A stretch of 32,861 bases of DNA from a virus. The notes under the pieces are model-generated. The model had not been told where the DNA came from, did no database searches, and worked only from the letters and a program-made list of their open reading frames with translations. The DNA is taken from positions 1 to 32,861 of IMG/VR virus record IMGVR_UViG_3300025881_000050; one strand, written 5' to 3'. Positions 27,925-32,861 of the stretch are shown piece after piece; position 1 is the stretch's first letter; each line of letters starts with the position of its first letter. The translations under genes and the position numbers were made by a program.

Positions 27925-28951
27925 AGCCTAGACCCTCTTTATCTTCAATTTCAGGTTTTTTAATATATGCGTCAGGTCGGACCAGCATAAGCGCGGTTTT
28001 TTCCCCGTCTGTATCAGTTAATGAAAATCTTACTTCTTTAATTAACATGTCGCCGACGATACCCGCTTGCGGCATATTACACCGGACCAAACGATTTTCC
28101 CGCCATAATCCGGGCGTGTTCGGGTCAGGGCGCCAGCCTTGAACGGTTACTTCGCTTGTTTCGGCGCGGGCCGCGCGAACCGTCGCTTCCCATTCTGCCC
28201 GTTGCTGGGCGGTGGCTGAATCTATTGAACCTTCGGCAATAATAATTAAAGGACGGTATCGTTTGACGCTTGAATCTTTTGCCGAACCGCTAGGGCTTGC
28301 ACTTGCCGCGGCACTAATATTATCGTCGCCGGCTTGCTGTCCATAAACCAGATATTCCGAAAATCTGTTATTTTCTTCGAATAAAGACCGGACAGATAAC
28401 ACATTTTCCCCCAGTGTAAGGCCGACACTTGTCCGTATGGCCCCGTATTCCTGAATTACGATATTCCCTTGCGCGTCTGACGAAGCGAACACGCCACGAA
28501 GACGACAAGCCCGTTCTATGGCTTCAAAGCCTGACTCTTCTTGAAATGAAAACTTTTTAAAGCGTTCGGGTGGTTCTTGCTCAAACGTCGCCTTAATTCC
28601 GAACGGCTCTATTATGGTTTCTATAATTTCGCGCAAGGTCACGTTTAAAAGTTCCTGACTTTCTACCAGCGCGGACGCGTCAACAAGGTCGCCCGTTTTA
28701 TCGCGGCCCCTTGCTGATATTTTATATTCGTCTTTTGTAATTTCTGGTTCGATAGAATCGGCATAGCCCGTTATGACCAGTTCGTCGTAAAGTCTTAATT
28801 CTACGGATCCACCGCGCTGAATTGGAAAAGGTGTTTTTTGCGTTAATTGTAAATCGAATCGACCCGCCAGCGCTTCAATAGAACGGACGACGTTTACGGT
28901 CTGCCATCCCGTATATGCCGTATTATCAATTTTTAATTTAACTTTGGTCAT
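27917..28951 (-). CDS. Baseplate hub protein (Mu gp44, P2 D-like)
   Basis: 344 aa. FDLQLTQKTPFPIQRGGSVELRLYDELVITGYADSIEPEITKDEYKISARGRDKTGDLVDASAL is the hub signature of Mu gp44 and related gpD/gp27 proteins, followed by EQEPPERFKKFSFQEESGFEAIERACRLRGVFASSDAQGNIVI. The trimeric hub joins tube and spike. Overlaps the gp43-like gene by 14 nt. Length near Mu gp44 (about 380). Confidence 0.92.
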   Translation of the reverse strand: MTKVKLKIDNTAYTGWQTVNVVRSIEALAGRFDLQLTQKTPFPIQRGGSVELRLYDELVITGYADSIEPEITKDEYKISARGRDKTGDLVDASALVESQELLNVTLREIIETIIEPFGIKATFEQEPPERFKKFSFQEESGFEAIERACRLRGVFASSDAQGNIVIQEYGAIRTSVGLTLGENVLSVRSLFEENNRFSEYLVYGQQAGDDNISAAASASPSGSAKDSSVKRYRPLIIIAEGSIDSATAQQRAEWEATVRAARAETSEVTVQGWRPDPNTPGLWRENRLVRCNMPQAGIVGDMLIKEVRFSLTDTDGEKTALMLVRPDAYIKKPEIEDKEGLGYE

Positions 28952-30155
28952 AATCTAAAACATTCAATTCTTGCCCGCCTGGCATAAATCCGGGGTGACG
29001 GATATTATTCCGCGCTATTAAATCGGTTTCCTTGTCCACGTCTTCGTATAAATCGTATGCCAAAACCAGCGACGGCAAGGTTTTTTTTAATTCGACCGCC
29101 CGTATGCGGGGAAGGCTTGTTTCCTCGGACGGGATTGCGGCGGCAACGGACGCCCTAATAGAACGATAACGTTCGTATATGGTATCGTTTGTCGTTTCCC
29201 CTGCCAGCGTGTCAATACGGCCTAAAATAGCCTTACGGCTGTCTATGGCTTCTTCGTATGACCCATAGGACCTATTAACCGCGGCTTTGCTTTCATTGGC
29301 GACGGCTACCGTTTTAATAAAGTTTTCCAGTTCCAGCGCGTTAGCGTCTGCGATTTTAGCTTGCTCGGTTGTGGTGGTCGCCCGGCTAACCGAAAAATCG
29401 GTAAAACGAACAAGGTTATTGCTCGAATCGTCAAACGAAGGGGCAAGGTCTATAATACCTTCAAACGTGGATATAATTTTATCCGCGGTGGCTTGAACGT
29501 CGGCAATAAGCGCAAGGGCGGGATTTTGCAATTCGGTTACATTTGCCACCCAGTCCGCGGCTTGGTTAATAAGGCTGGTCGTCGATTGATTATTGATACC
29601 GCCCACCGTTTTAATGTCATTAAATACATCGGCGACGCTTGAAAGCCCGCCTGAATATGAATTTCGCACCCACTCGGCGACTCCTGTTAAGGTTATGCCC
29701 CCGATAAATTGGGTTCGTATCGCGTCTATAAGGCTATCCGCATCGGATTCCACTTGCGCGGACGGAATAAGATCCCCATTTGGAAAAATTTGTTCGCCGG
29801 CTTCGACAAAGGAAAGGGAAAACGTGACCATGCCGCCGTCATTTTGGGATTCTCTAAATCTGCAGTCGGAACATATAACGCGGTGGGTTCCTAAATATGG
29901 ATGAATTAAAGACCCGGCCCCGCCTTCCTCGATAACTTCCAAAAGGGCATCACGACCGACCATATAGTCGGTTCCAACGATATAGGCTTGTACGTCCCAG
30001 CGCTTCGCACTTCGGCCCATGTCTTCGGTATATGGAACATCCCGAAACGGGTATTCATTAACGACCGTCCGCCGATTATAAGCGGCTTCGTGGCTTTCCA
30101 CCTTAAACGGAACGCCCTTAAAACTTCCTTCGCGTAAATTATCCCGCCATGACAT
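28938..30155 (-). CDS. DNA circularisation protein N-like (Mu gp43)
   Basis: 405 aa. WRDNLREGSFKGVPFKVESHEAAYNRRTVVNEYPFRDVPYTEDMGRSAKRWDVQAYIVGTDYMVGRDALLEVIEEGGAGSLIHPYLGTHRV is the highly conserved N-terminus of Mu protein N/gp43 ('DNA circulation' family PF07157), now regarded as a baseplate/tail-tip protein. The rest is helical. Last base of the tape measure stop overlaps this start. Confidence 0.93.
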   Translation of the reverse strand: MSWRDNLREGSFKGVPFKVESHEAAYNRRTVVNEYPFRDVPYTEDMGRSAKRWDVQAYIVGTDYMVGRDALLEVIEEGGAGSLIHPYLGTHRVICSDCRFRESQNDGGMVTFSLSFVEAGEQIFPNGDLIPSAQVESDADSLIDAIRTQFIGGITLTGVAEWVRNSYSGGLSSVADVFNDIKTVGGINNQSTTSLINQAADWVANVTELQNPALALIADVQATADKIISTFEGIIDLAPSFDDSSNNLVRFTDFSVSRATTTTEQAKIADANALELENFIKTVAVANESKAAVNRSYGSYEEAIDSRKAILGRIDTLAGETTNDTIYERYRSIRASVAAAIPSEETSLPRIRAVELKKTLPSLVLAYDLYEDVDKETDLIARNNIRHPGFMPGGQELNVLDYDQS

Positions 30156-31528
30156 TAATAGACCCCTTCCATAGCTACGCCCTGTTCGACTGATACGTTC
30201 GCGTTACTATCGCTCTTAACCTCCGACCGTGTACCGCGTGGGGCGTTTTCAAACTTGACGTTAATATCGGTCTTTGCGTTTTGATTTACGTTAATTTCCT
30301 TTTGTTCCCGAATAGCGTCACTGGCGGGACTTGACCCCGCCGATTCTTCATTTTGGAATTTTGTCGCCATGTCGCGGGTAATGGATCCCGTCGCGAATTT
30401 TGTTAGCCATGCCGGCGCAAGGTTGAATGACCCTAATATTTTATCCCATAGCAAGGCGACAAGACGCATCGGGGCCAATAACATATCAAGAATCGTTGTC
30501 CCTAAAAGGATAATGGCGTTTTTAAACCCGCCGACATTATCCATCAATTTTTTAAACATGATCCCGATACCGACGACAATAGCCGCCAATAATAGCCATG
30601 GCGCCGCGGCGGTTATCATGGCGAACCCTGTCGCGATTTGCGGGGCAAGGGCGACCATGACGCCAAGCCCGATAATAAGCTGGCCCACGCCCGCCACAAT
30701 AGGCCCCAGCGCGGCGACACCGATAGCGGACCATATCGCTATTTCCTTAATCGGTGCGGGAAGCTGATTAAAAGAATTTGCCAGGCCGTTAATCGTGTCA
30801 GAAAAAAGACGCACCCGCGAATTAAGGTCTAACGTCTTCGCTATATCAGTCCCGACAATATCCAAGGCGGATTTAATCGAATCGGTCATATTTGAAAACG
30901 CGCCGTTAATTGTATTGGCTTGTTTATCCATCCCGCCGGCAAAATCGACCAGTCCAATACTTCTTAAATATTCTTCAATCTCGTCGGCTTCTTTGCGGAC
31001 GGTCTTTTTCACGCCGCGGAATGTGAACGTTACCTTATTCCCTTCGCTTGACGCTTTTATACCAAACTCTTTTAATCGCTCAAATTCACCGGTCGCGGCA
31101 TCGGCGACGGCTTCTATCATTTGTTCAAGCGATTTACCCATGGCGCCGGCGGTGTTACCGTATGCGGTTAAGGCTTCCTGTGACGGGTCAAGACCCATGT
31201 TTTTCAATTTAATAAAGGCGCTTACGACTTCTTCTAATTGGAACGGAGTCGACGCGGCAAATTCTTTAAGACGATTAAATTCTTTTTCCGCTTCGCTAGC
31301 GGATCCCGTCGCGGTTTCTAACGCGGTTCGTAATGTTTCAAAGTCCGCGGCGGTTTTAACGGAAAATACGCCCAGCCCGACGATAGGCGCGGTTAAACCC
31401 ATAGTCATTTTTTTACCGACGGCGGTCGCGGATTTTCCGACACGGTTAAGGCTTCGGGATAAGTTGGCAAAGGTACTTGTAAATTCATCAAGCGCGCCGA
31501 TTTTTATATTTAATGCAAAGCTACTCAT
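30155..31528 (-). CDS. Tail tape measure protein
   Basis: 457 aa, short for the family, which implies a relatively short tail. It starts MSSFALNIKIGALDEFTSTFANLSRSLNRVGKSATAVGKK; TPFQLEEVVSAFIKLKNMGLDPSQEAL is a typical TMP segment. A strongly hydrophobic region at about 255-365 may become the membrane-inserting part. The tail determines tube length and is released during DNA ejection. It lies immediately after the frameshifted chaperone gene, its invariable position. Confidence 0.93.
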   Translation of the reverse strand: MSSFALNIKIGALDEFTSTFANLSRSLNRVGKSATAVGKKMTMGLTAPIVGLGVFSVKTAADFETLRTALETATGSASEAEKEFNRLKEFAASTPFQLEEVVSAFIKLKNMGLDPSQEALTAYGNTAGAMGKSLEQMIEAVADAATGEFERLKEFGIKASSEGNKVTFTFRGVKKTVRKEADEIEEYLRSIGLVDFAGGMDKQANTINGAFSNMTDSIKSALDIVGTDIAKTLDLNSRVRLFSDTINGLANSFNQLPAPIKEIAIWSAIGVAALGPIVAGVGQLIIGLGVMVALAPQIATGFAMITAAAPWLLLAAIVVGIGIMFKKLMDNVGGFKNAIILLGTTILDMLLAPMRLVALLWDKILGSFNLAPAWLTKFATGSITRDMATKFQNEESAGSSPASDAIREQKEINVNQNAKTDINVKFENAPRGTRSEVKSDSNANVSVEQGVAMEGVY

Positions 31529-31532
31529 AAAT

Positions 31533-31996
31533 TTACTTGCCCTTTTCTTTATTTGTCCGACTTATCGCCGTATCCCTCCAAAATATCATATCACTAGAGT
31601 CGAAGTTATCCAATACAGACGGGCATATATAGAACGGCGCCCCCGCCAGTAATTCTATGCTGGCTTTCCAGTCGTCGGGCCATTCGGAAAAAAATCCTGT
31701 AATACCGCGCCGATTGTCTGAATATCCACCATGTCGATATTATCAATATATTTCCGACCTTTTCCTACAAGCGCTTGAATCAGTTTAAGCATTTCTTCTA
31801 TATCGCCATCGTCCAGCTTTTTACCGTTAATCCCGCGCATGTGGTGGGCTTTGATTCGCGGAATTTGAATATCTGTTATTTGTTCGTCGCCATATTGAAA
31901 CGGATAATCCAGCGGGATAATTTTCTGGCCGTCGTCCGTTGTTGATACGTTTTTAAAAACCTTTTTGCCGTCTTCGTCAGTGTCTTGATTTTCCAT
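31533..31996 (-). CDS. Tail assembly chaperone, -1 frameshift fusion product (Gp41/42, E-E'-like)
   Basis: Reading 103 codons from the ATG at 31996 to the T7 run and slipping back one base extends the protein by 51 residues, beginning SEWPDDWKASIELLAGAPFY, to a TAA at 31533-31535; total 154 aa. The extension ends 5 nt before the tape measure ATG. Contractile-tail phages such as P2 and Mu, and lambda, make such a fusion so that the short form coats and the long form docks the tape measure. The extension has the short W/P-rich helical character usual for these. Confidence 0.8.
31655..31996 (-). CDS. Tail assembly chaperone, unshifted product (Mu Gp41-like)
   Basis: 113 aa. KIIPLDYPFQYGDEQITDIQIPRIKAHHMRGINGKKLDDGDIEEMLKLIQALVG matches the phage tail assembly chaperone family (Phage_TAC, Mu Gp41/P2 E type): the motif L-x-x-P(i/f) at the start, RxxxxxD(m)xG in the middle. 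It shields the tape measure until tube polymerisation. Located between tail tube and tape measure genes, separated from the tube gene by a tRNA. Confidence 0.85.
   Translation of the reverse strand: MENQDTDEDGKKVFKNVSTTDDGQKIIPLDYPFQYGDEQITDIQIPRIKAHHMRGINGKKLDDGDIEEMLKLIQALVGKGRKYIDNIDMVDIQTIGAVLQDFFPNGPTTGKPA
31688..31694 (-). promoter_or_regulatory. T_TTT_TTT slippery site for -1 ribosomal frameshifting
   Basis: In the zero frame the bases read GA-T_TTT_TTT-CCG, an ideal heptanucleotide in which both tRNAs re-pair after a -1 slip. The frame it leads into stays open for 51 codons and stops just before the tape measure gene. Confidence 0.8.
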
Positions 31997-32019
31997 GTTT
32001 CTAATTCCTTTTTGTTAAT

Positions 32020-32096
32020 TGGTTGCAGGGGGCGGATTCGAACCGCCGACCTTGAGTTTATGAGACTCACAAGCTACCGGACTGCTCTACCCTACA
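32020..32096 (-). tRNA. tRNA-Met (anticodon CAT), CCA encoded
   Basis: The minus strand folds into a full cloverleaf: acceptor TGTAGGG/CCCTGCA (one G-T pair), D stem GAGC/GCTT, anticodon stem TGAGT/ACTCA with loop CTCATAA (CAT), and T stem GGCGG/CCGCC with loop TTCGAAT. A discriminator and CCA follow. The anticodon stem lacks the three GC pairs of initiators, so it is elongator-type Met, or Ile2 if the C is modified to lysidine. It lies within the tail operon between tube and chaperone genes. Confidence 0.93.
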
Positions 32097-32124
32097 AAAA
32101 ACCGCGGGTTTTACCCCACGGTTT
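32096..32124 (-). terminator. Rho-independent terminator after the tail tube gene
   Basis: On the minus strand a 10-bp stem (AAACCGTGGG with CCCGCGGTTT, one T-G pair), loop GTAAAA, followed by a T run to 32096. The last T of the run is the first base of the tRNA. Terminates or attenuates transcription between the abundant tail tube and the low-copy downstream tail genes. Confidence 0.85.
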
Positions 32125-32159
32125 ATAGTATTTCAATTCGCTTAATTTTTAAAGCGGGA

Positions 32160-32522
32160 TTATTTTATTTCCTTGGCGGTGATACCAGTAAACCGAACGG
32201 TTATATTACCTTCTTCGGTCTGGCCTGTCCCGTCGCCTGAATAAAACGCTTCTTCCAATACGATAACCTTACCGTTTGCAAGTTCTAGCGTAATGGTGGC
32301 GCCTGTCAGGTTCAAAAGGTCGTTTTTAAGGTCCATATCGGCGGAATCTGTAATTTCCCCCGAAATATAGGCTTCCTGTGGCACTTCCTTATAACCGTGG
32401 GTTCCATCATGGCCGATAATCGGGTCACGCTTTGGAACGCCTAAATTATATTCGAATTGACCTTTAACGTCGAATTGATATGAATCCGCTTTAACGTAAA
32501 TTATACCGCCGCGTCTGCTCAT
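32160..32522 (-). CDS. Tail tube protein (Mu M-like)
   Basis: 120 aa. GIIYVKADSYQFDVKGQFEYNLGVPKRDPIIGHDGTHGYKEVPQEAYISGEITDSADMDLKNDLLNLTGATITLELANGK is the PF10618 (phage tail tube, Mu gpM) pattern, and the length matches. Forms the inner tube that the sheath contracts around. It follows the sheath gene by 14 nt, the standard order. Confidence 0.92.
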   Translation of the reverse strand: MSRRGGIIYVKADSYQFDVKGQFEYNLGVPKRDPIIGHDGTHGYKEVPQEAYISGEITDSADMDLKNDLLNLTGATITLELANGKVIVLEEAFYSGDGTGQTEEGNITVRFTGITAKEIK

Positions 32523-32536
32523 TGTAATAGCCCCCT

Positions 32537-32861
32537 TTAGACTCTGAATTGAATTTGAATAGCCATGATCCGAAGCTGATTAACCAGGTCAGGCGGCAAA
32601 AGAATATCTAGGCGGTTACGGTCGTCGGCGTTACGCTCGACGATTAAATCGCTGATAAACTGGTCGGAACCTTCGACAATTCCGCGCGCTTCCCATTGTG
32701 TAAACAGGCTTACAAGTTCGGCTTTCATAATTTTAGGCGTAACGATTGCCTGACCGACGCCGAATTTCGTCCCGTCATTCGCCAGCTTGTGGCGTGGGTA
32801 TTTTAATAATAAACGGTTACGAACGGACCAGCGGATATATGAAAGAGTCGCCAGCGTATTA
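32537..32861 (-). CDS. Tail sheath protein, C-terminal part (Mu L-like; runs off right edge)
   Basis: 108 codons, open at the right edge. Reads NTLATLSYIRWSVRNRLLLKYPRHKLANDG, then GVGQAIVTPKIMKAELVSLFTQWEARGIVEG and ERNADDRNRLDILLPPDLVNQLRIMAIQIQFRV. The RWSVRNRxxLKxPRHKLA and LPPDLVNQLR-IQFRV segments are the conserved C-terminus of Mu gpL-type sheath proteins. Sheath proteins are about 490 aa, so about 380 residues lie outside. Contraction of this sheath drives the tube into the cell. Confidence 0.94.
   Translation of the reverse strand, partial: NTLATLSYIRWSVRNRLLLKYPRHKLANDGTKFGVGQAIVTPKIMKAELVSLFTQWEARGIVEGSDQFISDLIVERNADDRNRLDILLPPDLVNQLRIMAIQIQFRV

Noticed and set aside
30795-31652. 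285-codon open frame on the plus strand
   Set aside because: It is fully antisense to the tape measure gene, whose product has clear family features. The antisense product is Ser/Pro/Leu-rich with no recognisable domain, typical of a shadow frame.
1-32861. CRISPR array, transposase or insertion-sequence ends
   Set aside because: I looked for regularly spaced repeats and IS-like inverted ends and saw none; the 11-mer leader words are unevenly spaced and sit at gene starts.

Overview
The window is most of a temperate, contractile-tailed (Mu-like myovirus tail) phage or prophage of a proteobacterium, probably an alphaproteobacterium. The phage call rests on a lambda GpA/Nu1-type terminase, a complete Mu-type tail and baseplate series in canonical order, a tyrosine integrase, and a holin-position/endolysin/spanin lysis cassette. 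The host call rests mainly on a GapR/DUF2312-type protein (a family concentrated in Alphaproteobacteria) with the GIGHNS-type motif common in phages of that class. Base composition looks balanced; I did not compute it. No head genes (portal, protease, capsid) are present. The terminase runs off the left edge and the tail sheath enters from the right edge, both leftward, so the head genes would lie outside and join the two ends if the genome is circular or permuted.

Layout. (1) 1-3.1 kb, minus: large terminase (partial), small terminase, and a ParB-like protein fused to a methyltransferase fold that lacks its catalytic motif. (2) 3.1-3.28 kb: non-coding, dyad-rich, a candidate cos/packaging region. 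(3) 3.28-7.1 kb, minus: a gpZ-like protein and tightly overlapping small genes, including a DUF1064 nuclease-like protein, a J-domain protein and a PAPS-reductase-like protein. (4) 7.1-10.6 kb, minus: DUF1376 replication-type protein, winged-helix protein, C5-cytosine and N4/N6-adenine type DNA methyltransferases and a small ribbon-helix-helix-like protein. (5) 10.6-11.5 kb, plus: membrane protein, a 53-aa protein and the GapR-like protein, ending at a strong terminator. (6) 11.5-15.0 kb, minus: about eleven small genes converging on the same terminator. (7) 15.0-15.4 kb: non-coding promoter region. (8) 15.4-19.5 kb, plus: seven small uncharacterised genes, a kelch beta-propeller protein and a protein with one or two E3-binding (PSBD)-like modules, ending in a long terminator hairpin. 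(9) 19.56-22.55 kb, plus: integrase, then the lysis genes. (10) 22.56-32.86 kb, minus: two paralogous tail fibres with their own chaperone-like genes, then (towards the right, upstream in transcription) gp48, gp47, gp46, gp45, gp44, gp43, tape measure, frameshifted tail chaperone, a tRNA-Met, tail tube and tail sheath.

Regulation visible in the sequence. An inverted pair of nearly identical 42-bp elements (10636-10677 and 15008-15049) each carries a TTGACT-17-TAGATT promoter whose spacer is filled by the 15-bp dyad GTATAGT-T-ACTATAC. They fire towards each other into convergent units (5) and (6), so one repressor could control both. An 11-base word, TGACAGGAAAG, occurs five times exactly and several times nearly exactly just upstream of early genes and serves as an extended ribosome-binding element; twice its TGA is the stop codon of the preceding gene. 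In the tail operon, a T_TTT_TTT slippery site makes a Gp41/E-E' type fusion, and a terminator sits between the tail tube gene and the tRNA. All family assignments come from reading motifs; no searches were run.
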